Below, piece by piece: positions 23,193 to 32,043 of a stretch of DNA of 34,525 nt; position 1 is the first letter of the stretch; each line of letters opens with the position of its first letter. This DNA comes from an uncultured Cellvibrio sp. (GTDB lineage Bacteria; Pseudomonadota; Gammaproteobacteria; Pseudomonadales; Cellvibrionaceae), in assembly GCA_946482345.1 (NCBI GenBank), contig CAMLRJ010000002.1, positions 1-34,525 of the forward strand. The letters are read 5' to 3'. Under the pieces are notes generated by a model. That model was not told the origin of the DNA. It saw only the letters and a program-made list of their open reading frames with translations, and did not search any database. The translations under genes and the position numbers were made by a program.

Positions 23193-25684
23193 TATTTTTC
23201 AAATTCAAAATTTACTTTGGAGAAGTCCGGGGCTAACCGTAATGCAGCGCCGAATTTTGATTTAGTGCGCGAACTGACGAAGCCCTTAACCGGTGGCAAA
23301 TAGCCATCCGTAATTAAGCGCTTGATTTCGTCGTCCGACATATTGCGTCCACTGATGTTGCGGTACACACGGAAGCCACATTGTTTTTCGCACGCGAAGA
23401 ATTCAGACCCATTGACGTAATGGCGAACACCGGATTTACATTTCGGGCACGTTGCATCAAATGCGGTTTCCTGACCAGGTTCTCGCTCTGCAAATTCAAG
23501 CTTCACTTCAAACTGATCATTCATCACCATATGTGCCTTGAAAGGCTTCTTACTGCTCCCAACAAAACCATCAAGCAATGCAGTCTTGCGATCACGAATC
23601 AGCGTCTCTGCTTCTTGAGCAGACATTTTGCGATTGCACACCTCACGCCATAGCTTGAATCCACATCCTGACTTACATTCCAGTGTGCGTGATTGTTCTA
23701 ATACATCCGATCCGCAGCGCGGACAGGACACTGACAAAATGCGCGCTTCCGGCGCAGCGATTTCACCAGCCTTACGACGAATAACCTCGATGATCGAGGT
23801 GGTCATGTGATGGATCTCTGCCATAAATTGAGACCGACTGATTTTGCCTTGCTCCATCAGTCGCAACTTGAATTCCCACTCGCCCGTGGTGTCAGGTGAA
23901 GTCATTACGTGGAGGTCGTTGTCCTCCAGGAATTTGACCAGGCCAAACGCTTTCGCCGTGGGTACAAAATATTGCTCTTTGCCTTCAGTGACGGCATAAG
24001 GTTGTTTGTCTTTGTGGGCAGACTGGAGCCCCTCAATAATCGCACCCCGAGTGGCTGGCGTTCCCAGCCCGCGCGCCTTCATTGCTTCACGCTTGGCTTC
24101 ATCATCCACCAGCTTTCCTGCGCTCTCCATGGCCCCGAGAAGCGTGTCTTCTGTATACCGTGATGGAGGCTTGGTTTGACCCGCCTTCAGGTCTATGCCG
24201 CGATTCTGAGCTTGTTCCCCAGCGTTTACCGCTACCAGGGAATCTTTAGCATCCTCGTTGGTCGTGCCATACACTTCTTTCCAGCCAGCAGTAACCATTA
24301 CTTTCCCTTTGGTCTGGAAATGCTCACCGGCAACGACGGTAATACGTGTCGTGTTTCTGTACTCCGCTGCGGGATAAAAAACGGCAAGAAACCGCTGAAC
24401 AATCATCTTATAGATTTTTTTCTCATCTTCGCTGAGCTTGCTGGCATCAACGCTTTCACCAGATGGAATGATGGCGAAGTGATCCGATATGCCATCGTTA
24501 TTGAAAATATAAGGTGTTGGTTTTATCCACGCATTTTCCTGAATGGTTTTTGCGTGCGGCCCAAAGACTGTTCCGACAAGCGACGCAACGGCGTCCTGTG
24601 CCTTCTCGATATAGTCCTCTGGAAGCGTTTGAGCATCGGTTCGTGGGTAGGTGATCAGCTTGTGCTCATCGTATAAGGCTTGCGCCAAGCGTTCTGTTTT
24701 CTTCGCCGAAATTTTATATTTGCGGTTCGCCTCTCGCTGTAGCGTAATCAAGTCATACAGCTTCGGCGGTTTTTCCGATGATGGCTTAACGGTTTCTTTG
24801 ATCTCGGTAGGTGCAACACCTAAACATTTTGCAACGATGGCATCAGCAACTGATTTATCAAAGAAACGACTTTTTTGATTTTCAATTTCATCTGCCGCGA
24901 CAACGGAATTATCAGCAAGAACCACGTCGCCAGTAACACCCGCTGCACCGTCAGATTTATCCTGGCGAATCCACTTGCCGGTGTATTGCCCTGCCGAAAC
25001 ACCAAAGGTGCCAATGATTTCCCAGAAATCACGGGGAACGAAATTTTTGATCTCGCGCTCGCGATTCACCAACAAGGTCACTACCGGTGTTTGTACGCGA
25101 CCTGCACTCAACGATTGATATTCCTGGTATAACCGTTCCCATAGGCGTGTAATCGCCCTGGACACGTTTATACCAATTAACCAGTCAGAATCCGCTCTTG
25201 ACTTGGCACTGTCTGCCAGAGCGTCGTAATCGCGACCTGGCTTCATATTCGCGTAGGCTTCACGAATAGCACCTGCGGTCATCGATTGGAGCCACATACG
25301 TTTCATGGGCTTTTTACTGCGGCCATACTCATAAATCAGCCGAAAGATTAGCTCCCCTTCTCTTCCGGCGTCACACGCATTTACAACCGTGTCAACATCA
25401 GCGCGTTTAAGCAATTCCGTCACGATACGGAGCTGCTTTTTCGCATGAGATTCGTCAATGGGGCGAAGATCAAAATGATCAGGCAGTATGGGCAAACTAT
25501 TGAGATCCTTGCCCGTTGTCGAGGCCAGATCGGTATAGCGCTCTACCAAGTGACCCATGCCATAAGAAATAATGGCTGTGTCACTTTCAAAATAACCTTC
25601 TTGACGACGAAAACCACCGCCTAAAGCGTTAGCGATTTCTTTTCCTACCGATGGCTTTTCAGCGATGATTAATGCCTTCCCCAT
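23192..25684 (-). CDS. topB: DNA topoisomerase III
   Basis: 830 residues, a full-length type IA topoisomerase that cuts and passes single strands to decatenate or relax DNA. Motifs: IIAEKPSVGKEIA at the N-terminus (TOPRIM Glu9), CDAGREGEL (D105 and E109; the second TOPRIM Asp is Gly, a known TopB variant), SAGRVQTPV (193-201) and the active-site tyrosine in LITYPRTDA (Y346). The C-terminus carries two Cys4-like zinc ribbons (CPRCGSDVL ... CKSGCGF and CPKCKSGVR ... CEKQCGF). TopB homologues (TraE-like) are frequent on conjugative elements. Followed by a coupled 53-residue gene and ardC. Confidence 0.96.
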   Translation of the reverse strand: MGKALIIAEKPSVGKEIANALGGGFRRQEGYFESDTAIISYGMGHLVERYTDLASTTGKDLNSLPILPDHFDLRPIDESHAKKQLRIVTELLKRADVDTVVNACDAGREGELIFRLIYEYGRSKKPMKRMWLQSMTAGAIREAYANMKPGRDYDALADSAKSRADSDWLIGINVSRAITRLWERLYQEYQSLSAGRVQTPVVTLLVNREREIKNFVPRDFWEIIGTFGVSAGQYTGKWIRQDKSDGAAGVTGDVVLADNSVVAADEIENQKSRFFDKSVADAIVAKCLGVAPTEIKETVKPSSEKPPKLYDLITLQREANRKYKISAKKTERLAQALYDEHKLITYPRTDAQTLPEDYIEKAQDAVASLVGTVFGPHAKTIQENAWIKPTPYIFNNDGISDHFAIIPSGESVDASKLSEDEKKIYKMIVQRFLAVFYPAAEYRNTTRITVVAGEHFQTKGKVMVTAGWKEVYGTTNEDAKDSLVAVNAGEQAQNRGIDLKAGQTKPPSRYTEDTLLGAMESAGKLVDDEAKREAMKARGLGTPATRGAIIEGLQSAHKDKQPYAVTEGKEQYFVPTAKAFGLVKFLEDNDLHVMTSPDTTGEWEFKLRLMEQGKISRSQFMAEIHHMTTSIIEVIRRKAGEIAAPEARILSVSCPRCGSDVLEQSRTLECKSGCGFKLWREVCNRKMSAQEAETLIRDRKTALLDGFVGSSKKPFKAHMVMNDQFEVKLEFAEREPGQETAFDATCPKCKSGVRHYVNGSEFFACEKQCGFRVYRNISGRNMSDDEIKRLITDGYLPPVKGFVSSRTKSKFGAALRLAPDFSKVNFEFEK

Positions 25685-25723
25685 ATCGGGACCCTCTTAC
25701 TGATTAAAAAGTATAAGGTGCGC

Positions 25724-26191
25724 TTACCCCGCCGCACCTTCCGTTAATTGAGCAAATTTTTCTGTGTCGCGATGCAGCTTCAACGCTTGGTTTTCCTGTT
25801 CGGTTGCTTGACGAATTGCCCACTCAATATCACTTTCGCTTGCAAGGTAATTGGTGGGATCAGTCTTGGCTTTTTGATTCAAAAACCACATGACTCGCAT
25901 CGCCAACAACGGATCTTTATCGAGCGATGTATTCATTCGGCGAGTGAAATACTCAACCACCGAACTCAGAGCTCCGGCAATGCCATTGCTTGTTGAATAG
26001 GAAACCAGATCTCCCAGCTCGGCTGGTTTCATCACCGGGTGATAAATAATCGGCGTGGACTCATCGGGAGAGCTACTATCCACAAAAGTAACTTGATCAC
26101 GGCAAGTCAAAACAACTTTTCGGCCACCGTTAAAGTCTTCTACTTCAACAAAAACACCAGGTTTAAATTTCAAAGGTTTGTTCGTAGTCAT
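25724..26191 (-). CDS. Unknown protein (155 aa) between two topoisomerases
   Basis: 155 residues from ATG 26191, with AGGAAA upstream; it overlaps the end of the divergent topoisomerase gene by 29 bases. The N-terminus is beta-rich (FVEVEDFNGGRKVVLTCRDQVTF), and the rest is helical with MRVMWFLNQKAKTD and a charged C-terminal helix. No membrane or signal segment. Its position between two type IA topoisomerase genes suggests an accessory factor, which is inference only. Confidence 0.75.
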   Translation of the reverse strand: MTTNKPLKFKPGVFVEVEDFNGGRKVVLTCRDQVTFVDSSSPDESTPIIYHPVMKPAELGDLVSYSTSNGIAGALSSVVEYFTRRMNTSLDKDPLLAMRVMWFLNQKAKTDPTNYLASESDIEWAIRQATEQENQALKLHRDTEKFAQLTEGAAG

Positions 26192-27689
26192 TGTCGCTTT
26201 CCTGTATCACGGCTGACCCAATTTTCTCGGTAAGGCCGCACATTTCTATAATGTCTGCAACCATTTCTGGTGCAGGTTTCTTGTTGTCATCCAGGTAGTG
26301 CTCCACCATTTTTGAAATATTTTGATGTCCAAAAATTTCGCCAATGGTGTAGCTCCAATCTCTACCCTTCTGTGTTAGCTCGAAGCGTTCGTCAACCAAG
26401 CTTCTCGCCAAAAACTTTTCAACATGGTTTACCAACGTTGAAGGCCGACCCAGCTCATTCTTCTGCATGAAATGCAGTAGCGATTGCTCGGGTGTCCATG
26501 CCTTAAAGCCAGCATCAGCAGGCTTGGATTCCCACAGAACACCGCCTACTGGCACAACACGTCGCCAGTTGAGCATCGCAATATCCCTTGGCAATTCAGC
26601 CAGATCCATCATGCGCGGCTGTTCAAGCATCGCAGGCACGCCGCAGCTCACCAATTGTCTGGCTACATGCACAAGCACACGATCATCAAATCCCAACAAC
26701 GCAAAATCACGATTAAGGGGGACATCAACAATCAATGGATTGGGTGACTCATGCGCGTATTCACCGGTTTGATTTCGCACATGCTTGAACAACCGTGGGT
26801 TAAACGCCGCCCCATTGATTTTTGCCATCGCCATCACACGCTTGAATGCGTCTGGCGTAATGGCATGATCACGAGAGCGTGCATACGTCATTTTCCCGCG
26901 CTCATACAGCCTTTGGAGCGATGACGAGGTTTCGCTAATTGATGCCTCCAATGCAATGCTGCTGGATAACACAATATCGCCATAATCCATCACATGGTCG
27001 GCCAGTCCGCACGGAGCGGACTTTCCTACATCGGCCAGGCAATCAATGACACCCGAGTGGTCGGGAATCGCTTGGCCTGCGTACACCGGCACCTGTGCCG
27101 TCCAGGGCCCGCCATCGTCAAAGGATTTCATCGTGTAGGTCATTACCCCTATCACCGGGCTTTGCTCTTGCAGCATAAGCAGCGCAGAGCCCTGCACACG
27201 CCCTACCGCGCCCTGGTCAGACGACAATGAACCAATTAAGCGATCAACCACACGGCGAGCATCGCCTTTGGCAGCGCTTAACGGATCAAACGGGGTTGCC
27301 TCGGCAATAGCCGCTTTGATTTCATTCACTGCCAGCGCGCGCAAACGCAGACGCAGCACTTTTTTGTGATCATCGGGTGAAATACAAAATCTCAGCGTAT
27401 CGCGCGCGATGACATCACCTTCCTGATCATCATCGGTCGCTATGTAGATTTTGTTTGCGTCTTTCGCCGCTGCCTCGATCTCGAAAGCCAGCTTCTCTTT
27501 CTCTGGTTTCAGTCGGTATGCGGTTTCCTCATATCCCGCATTAACGCCCAGCGGAATAAATTTATCGGGGTTGGTGCCTAAGTGCCCAACGGTGGCCATC
27601 ACTTTCACATCACGAATGCCGCAATGCCATAGCATATTGGAAAGCTCGTTTCGCTTTCCTGGTGCTTCAATGATAAATAGCGAGGCCAT
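26163..27689 (-). CDS. Divergent type IA topoisomerase-like protein
   Basis: 508 residues. TOPRIM motifs: LFIIEAPGK (E8, canonical I-V-E-S-P-x-K) and IATDDDQEGD with D86, D88 and E90 intact. Later DRLIGSLSSDQGAVGRVQG matches the D-R-L-x-G ... GRVQ motif. The active-site region is GKMTYARSRDH with Y269 and R271. The C-terminus keeps ELGRPSTLVNHVEKFL, typical of type IA topoisomerases (GRPST). All catalytic residues seem present, but the protein is short (TopA is about 850 residues) and lacks zinc ribbons. It may work on transfer intermediates together with TopB 0.5 kb away. The specialised role is inferred. Confidence 0.88.
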   Translation of the reverse strand: MASLFIIEAPGKRNELSNMLWHCGIRDVKVMATVGHLGTNPDKFIPLGVNAGYEETAYRLKPEKEKLAFEIEAAAKDANKIYIATDDDQEGDVIARDTLRFCISPDDHKKVLRLRLRALAVNEIKAAIAEATPFDPLSAAKGDARRVVDRLIGSLSSDQGAVGRVQGSALLMLQEQSPVIGVMTYTMKSFDDGGPWTAQVPVYAGQAIPDHSGVIDCLADVGKSAPCGLADHVMDYGDIVLSSSIALEASISETSSSLQRLYERGKMTYARSRDHAITPDAFKRVMAMAKINGAAFNPRLFKHVRNQTGEYAHESPNPLIVDVPLNRDFALLGFDDRVLVHVARQLVSCGVPAMLEQPRMMDLAELPRDIAMLNWRRVVPVGGVLWESKPADAGFKAWTPEQSLLHFMQKNELGRPSTLVNHVEKFLARSLVDERFELTQKGRDWSYTIGEIFGHQNISKMVEHYLDDNKKPAPEMVADIIEMCGLTEKIGSAVIQESDNDYEQTFEI

Positions 27690-27703
27690 AACAAATGGGC
27701 TTC

Positions 27704-29848
27704 CTACGGAACCAGATGATCATGGGTATCATCGTGCGAACTTTCGTTCTCCACGCTGAGGATCATGGCTCCATCCATAACGGCAGATCCCCCGAGCGAT
27801 GCTCCCGGCAACCGAAGCGCATCGCCTACTGGCAAAGAAAGACCTTCAAGATTTACCAATGCCGTATCGCGCAATATTTGTTGTGCGTCGGCATCAAAAT
27901 TCATTTCAAAGCGCGCAGCACTTTGAATAGAGTGACCCTTCGGATGAGCCTCATTCACGACCCACATGTCACCTACATAATTTCGATTGAAATCATGAAT
28001 TTCTTTTTCAAACCCTTGGCCGACAGGCTGACCATTAGAAAGCAGCTCTTTAACTGCACCCAGGCCATCTTTCAGAATCATTTCCATTTGAACTTCTCGA
28101 CCAAGATCCTGGAATGCAGCGGTCTCGACAGTATCAATGTTGATCACCAAATAATGATCAAGGTTTTTGGATAGCTGAATTGCATTGTCGATGCTGGCCG
28201 CATTGTTTATGAAACGATGCATCCCTTCAGAGATCACCAATTGATCCGATTCGCGGCGGAAATCGCCCTTGCCTTTGATGTCGAGGTAATCTGTTTGCCA
28301 GCCATCGTTAACAGCCAAATGCCCATTGGGCATCAGTGCCAAATAATTACCATTGTATGCGCGGTATAACACTTGTTCGCCTTCTTGATTCATCGCTGCC
28401 TCCTGCGAATTTTCAACAGCAGATCCCGCCCTGAATTGTTCAAGCGTTTGGTTGCCCTCGGGGCGGCCTTCTCCGAATTTTTCGTAAAAATCCATAACAA
28501 GATGTTTGTTATTCTTGAAGCCTTCTATTCCTCCGGCTGCACTAAATTCTTCTTTGGATACAGAAACAAAATAGGGTTGTAGTTGATAACTAACACAGAT
28601 TGACAGAGCAATGCTGCCGTCACCGTTATTTAGCCAACCTACGGATCTGATTTCGTCGATAGTGAGAGCTGGTTTTTTGTTCATGCTTTCTTCCTGGCGC
28701 GTGCCTAGCTGTAACTCAGGATTTTGTTTATCAAACATAAGCTGAGCAGCAGGCGATAATTTAACTTCCGCACTAAAACCATGGCCCAGCTCCAATCTGC
28801 CATTCTTGATGCTTTCAGCACCGCTTAATGCGTCAGCAAATGCATTCATCGCCGCAGGCAGCGTTTTAGCATCAACGCCATTAATTAATGCAAAGAAATG
28901 TTCTTGCGTTTCATTGCTCTCTAATGCCTGCTGATAGACCTGCCCCAATTTGTTATTGGTAGCATCTGTCACCAAACCAATATTATTTTTATCGGCATCA
29001 ACAATGAAAAAACCATTAAGCCCGTAATGTTGGGCATCTATAGCACCATCCTTCAGTGCGTTAACTAAAGTAGCTTTACCATTTTCTTTAAAGTCGTTGG
29101 TGTGGATAGTATTGAGAATCAGGAGCGCACGACCCGACGCATCTACTGAGTCAAGATGTTCCTTGACCATAGACATTTCGCAATGACTTGTAAACGCGCT
29201 TTCAAGCGAATCTCGTTGCCATGACTTTTCGTGTGTCCACCCCGTGCCGCTTACGCGCTTCCCCTCGTAAAAGGTCAGCGCCTGGCCATGACTCATGATC
29301 TGGGTTTTAATGGGCAAAACCTTATCTTCGTGATCGAGGTACAGCAGATCATATTTGGGCGGTGCGTCATTAAACACATGCCCATTAATGGGCGATTGAA
29401 CTCGGGGTTCTACTGACTCTGTTGATAGCACCAGGTAGGTTTGTAATCCCAGGGATTCAGCGCCTCGCTGGAGATTAACCCACGTCTGATAAGGCGATTG
29501 AGTGAAGCCTTGAGCGGTTCCAACTCTTTCAATGAAATCATTTTTTTGGGATTCGTGATCGTCAAGGATGAAGGTTTCTGCAATGATTTCTCGGGCGATC
29601 AGCGCATTCTTTACGTCATTCGTTTTATTTAATTGAATTAACGTAAATGCATCTTTGATGCTGGATGCATGATTGGTAATTAACTCATAGACATCCGATG
29701 GCTCGAAACCTTCAAGCGGCTCCCATTCATGGTCACTCAACCATTCGTCACGCTCTTCTTCGCTGAGATCTTGCCAATCATCAGGAAATTGATCGGTGGT
29801 GTACGCCGCCGACGCAAGCTGTAACGCAACAAATTCAATTCCTCGCAT
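27704..29848 (-). CDS. Large polyvalent-type protein with degenerate NGN domain (714 aa)
   Basis: 714 residues from ATG 29848, with GAGG nine bases upstream. Very acidic N-terminus (DLSEEERDEWLSDHEWEPLE). The C-terminal part (about 566-631) matches the NGN domain: VETAAFQDLGREVQMEMIL ... HDFNRNYVGDMWVV, with NRN in place of NGN and a long insertion before it. Other parts are unrecognised alternating strands and helices. Ends in a His/Asp-rich tail (SSHDDTHDHLVP). Encoded just before the divergent topoisomerase gene in the same operon. Function unknown. Confidence 0.82.
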   Translation of the reverse strand: MRGIEFVALQLASAAYTTDQFPDDWQDLSEEERDEWLSDHEWEPLEGFEPSDVYELITNHASSIKDAFTLIQLNKTNDVKNALIAREIIAETFILDDHESQKNDFIERVGTAQGFTQSPYQTWVNLQRGAESLGLQTYLVLSTESVEPRVQSPINGHVFNDAPPKYDLLYLDHEDKVLPIKTQIMSHGQALTFYEGKRVSGTGWTHEKSWQRDSLESAFTSHCEMSMVKEHLDSVDASGRALLILNTIHTNDFKENGKATLVNALKDGAIDAQHYGLNGFFIVDADKNNIGLVTDATNNKLGQVYQQALESNETQEHFFALINGVDAKTLPAAMNAFADALSGAESIKNGRLELGHGFSAEVKLSPAAQLMFDKQNPELQLGTRQEESMNKKPALTIDEIRSVGWLNNGDGSIALSICVSYQLQPYFVSVSKEEFSAAGGIEGFKNNKHLVMDFYEKFGEGRPEGNQTLEQFRAGSAVENSQEAAMNQEGEQVLYRAYNGNYLALMPNGHLAVNDGWQTDYLDIKGKGDFRRESDQLVISEGMHRFINNAASIDNAIQLSKNLDHYLVINIDTVETAAFQDLGREVQMEMILKDGLGAVKELLSNGQPVGQGFEKEIHDFNRNYVGDMWVVNEAHPKGHSIQSAARFEMNFDADAQQILRDTALVNLEGLSLPVGDALRLPGASLGGSAVMDGAMILSVENESSHDDTHDHLVP

Positions 29849-29859
29849 CGCTTTTTACC

Positions 29860-30963
29860 TCAGTGAATGGCTGCATCAGCAGTTATTTCAAACACTGCTG
29901 ATCGAGGGCGACCCAGGATGTCATCGGCAAGCTCCTGATAGATCGCGGGTGACTTACTGGTTGGATTGGCGTAGTGCATGCGCGCCTGATCAAAATCACG
30001 CTGCGCATAAAACGTCAGTCGATCCAAATCACTCATGGCGAGCATGCGCGCGTCACGCAACAAATCATCATGCGCGTAGCGGCTCTCCAAAAGCTGCAAT
30101 GGATTGTCTTTCATGTTGATATACAAATTTAAAAGCTGACGCGAAAATTCTTCGCTGGCTTCTAACGGAGGCTGATAACCAGGGGTCGTTATCTCCACAA
30201 TGCGCTCAATGTTTTGCATCATATCTTCAGGGGTTGTGATCGCGCCGCATACCGCCCAGGAATTAACTTCGGAAACAACAGCCAGTGCATTATCAAGATC
30301 CGCTTGCAGGGCTCTGATTGTGTCGGCTGCGCTTATTCCAACATATCCAGCCTCGTTGCTCGCCGCCATTGCGTCTTCGTACCAGGCTTTATAATCATCG
30401 ACCGCTTTTTGCATAACCGGCGGCAAAACACCCGATGCCTTCAGCACTGGTTTGCCGGTATCAACATCAAATGTAAATGCACTTTCTTTAAGCAATTTTT
30501 CAAGAGCTGAGATTCTTTCATCGTGACCAGGAAGCTCCTGCCCTTTCGCTATATCCAAATCAAGGTTATTTATTTCATCGCTAATAGCGATGTATTTATC
30601 CGGGGTGACATCGGGCTGAATATAGATTTCCACGAACTCACGCCATGCTTGGTCGGGGGATTTACCGCCGCGCCCATACGATACTGCTTCCAATGTGTGA
30701 AGCTTGTTAAATGCCTCCACCAAAAGCGGCATATCTCTTCGCTCAAGAGCCTGCTGATAAAAATAGGCTGCCATGACTTTCCATGAGCCATAAACGGATT
30801 CCACCGTTAGCCCTTCTTCATCACGCGCCTTATTGATCTCAGGAATAAACTGCGGTGCTTCGCTACCTAACGCGCGCGATATTTCCCCATCAGAGAGGTT
30901 TTTAATCGCCGCTTTAACCAGCAAGCTGTTTACCGTTTGGATCTGTTCTTGTTTATTCAGCAT
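29860..30963 (-). CDS. Helical unknown protein (367 aa)
   Basis: 367 residues from ATG 30963, with GGAAG eight bases upstream. Almost entirely helical, soluble, with conserved-looking AAYFYQQALERRDMP and a mixed acidic/hydrophobic pattern throughout. No enzymatic motif, zinc site or membrane segment recognised. Its stop lies 11 bases before the next start. Part of the 31919-13832 operon. Confidence 0.8.
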   Translation of the reverse strand: MLNKQEQIQTVNSLLVKAAIKNLSDGEISRALGSEAPQFIPEINKARDEEGLTVESVYGSWKVMAAYFYQQALERRDMPLLVEAFNKLHTLEAVSYGRGGKSPDQAWREFVEIYIQPDVTPDKYIAISDEINNLDLDIAKGQELPGHDERISALEKLLKESAFTFDVDTGKPVLKASGVLPPVMQKAVDDYKAWYEDAMAASNEAGYVGISAADTIRALQADLDNALAVVSEVNSWAVCGAITTPEDMMQNIERIVEITTPGYQPPLEASEEFSRQLLNLYINMKDNPLQLLESRYAHDDLLRDARMLAMSDLDRLTFYAQRDFDQARMHYANPTSKSPAIYQELADDILGRPRSAVFEITADAAIH

Positions 30964-30979
30964 CTACTTGCTTCCGAGA

Positions 30980-31360
30980 TTAGCCTTTCAATAGATCACC
31001 GAAATAATTCAGTGCTTTATCGAGTTGCTCTGTACTTTCTTCCGAAATCAGGCAATCGAAATTAAAATCGGAATTGAATTCAGACATAGAATTCAATTCC
31101 GAAGGGCGACCCTCTTCCAATACCAGGGTTAAATGCAGCACATTGATGGCATCACCGCCCTCAATCCGCTCCAACAACCCCAGTTCGATTACATTGTCAG
31201 CATCACTCACTGAGGCGGAAAGCTGATCACGCACAATCCAACGCTTCGCGTAATCAAAACCTCCGCCTTCGCGTGGAGTGCTTTCACTAAATTCTGGTGG
31301 AATTGGAAAACGGCTAAGCGCGGCCTCCACATGCACACGCAGCGGATGATTAATCTCCAT
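30980..31360 (-). CDS. Unknown protein (126 aa)
   Basis: The open frame extends back to 31618, but the extra 86 residues lie inside the upstream gene and look like an out-of-frame shadow (Arg/Trp/Val-rich). The start ATG 31360 overlaps that gene by 11 bases and gives MEINHPLRVHVEAALSRF, a normal N-terminus. 126 residues with GGGFDYAKRWIVRDQ, a central beta segment (INVLHLTLVLEEG) and an acidic C-terminus. Function unknown. Confidence 0.72.
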   Translation of the reverse strand: MEINHPLRVHVEAALSRFPIPPEFSESTPREGGGFDYAKRWIVRDQLSASVSDADNVIELGLLERIEGGDAINVLHLTLVLEEGRPSELNSMSEFNSDFNFDCLISEESTEQLDKALNYFGDLLKG

Positions 31361-31919
31361 CGTCTTCACCCTCAATGCGGTCCCAATCAAAAGGCTCACC
31401 GCAGCCCAAGGATTCCTCGACGTTCGCAAAACGAACCTCGGTAGTGTGAGTCTCCATCCAGGTGGCGCGACGGCGATACATTTCGATGAAATCAATTGTT
31501 TTTTCCAGATCACCGAACTGCTCGTAACGCAACGCCGCCAGCGATACCATTTCAATGGTATATTTGCGTTGGTAAAGGGCTTCACGTACTTCTTTCGGAA
31601 GGCGCTCCTGGATCTCATCGTGCGTCCCGGCGACTGTAGGATTCATGTCCGCGTATACAACATGTCCTGTTGAGCGATCAGCACAGATGCTCAACCCTTC
31701 CGCACCTAACTTGTTCAGATCGGTGAAATCGTATCGAACCACTTTCAACAAGGCGCGCCCAAGGCCGTTACGTTGATATTCCGGCAGGTCAACTTCTACC
31801 AGCGCCAAGTTGGGTAGCTCCACCAAATCGCGCTCTGGGTCAATAAAATTGCCAAAGGCGCGAATGCTGGTTTTAATCGCAACCATTGGATCAGTAAAAG
31901 AGATAGCTTTTTCGTTCAT
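31350..31919 (-). CDS. Unknown protein, faint GNAT-like motif (189 aa)
   Basis: 189 residues; strong GGAGG seven bases before ATG 31919, and probably the first gene of the long operon. LVEVDLPEYQRNGLGRALLKV recalls the acetyl-CoA loop of GNAT acetyltransferases (Q/R-x-x-G-x-G/A). The surrounding strands are not convincing, so this may be chance. The C-terminal half is helical, rich in Arg, Tyr and Glu. No other domain recognised. Confidence 0.78.
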   Translation of the reverse strand: MNEKAISFTDPMVAIKTSIRAFGNFIDPERDLVELPNLALVEVDLPEYQRNGLGRALLKVVRYDFTDLNKLGAEGLSICADRSTGHVVYADMNPTVAGTHDEIQERLPKEVREALYQRKYTIEMVSLAALRYEQFGDLEKTIDFIEMYRRRATWMETHTTEVRFANVEESLGCGEPFDWDRIEGEDDGD

Positions 31920-31934
31920 TTGTCGCCTCCAAAA

Positions 31935-31957
31935 GCGTTATACCATAAGGCTAACGC
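31935..31957. promoter_or_regulatory. Dyad before the long operon, possible operator
   Basis: GCGTTA (31935-31940) and TAACGC (31952-31957) separated by 11 bases, just upstream of the ribosome site of the first gene. On the minus strand the hexamer TATAAC lies within the dyad and could act as a -10 box, but no good -35 is seen. A repressor bound here could control the operon; this is inference. Confidence 0.4.
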
Positions 31958-31989
31958 AGGTGCTATATACATAGGAAAAACATTTTTTT

Positions 31990-32006
31990 AACAGATTTAT
32001 TCTGTT
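31990..32006. repeat. Small dyad AACAGA-N5-TCTGTT
   Basis: Six-base-pair inverted repeat in the 124-bp gap between the two minus-strand gene groups. The T-run precedes it on the plus strand, so it is a weak terminator at best. It could be a second operator. Confidence 0.35.
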
Positions 32007-32043
32007 GTTTGTTAGTTTAGTGTCGTAATGCGTTTTTGACAAG

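Noticed and set aside
31361..31618. N-terminal 86-residue extension of the 126-residue protein
   Set aside because: Lies inside the upstream gene in another frame; Arg/Trp/Val-rich composition and a better start at 31360.
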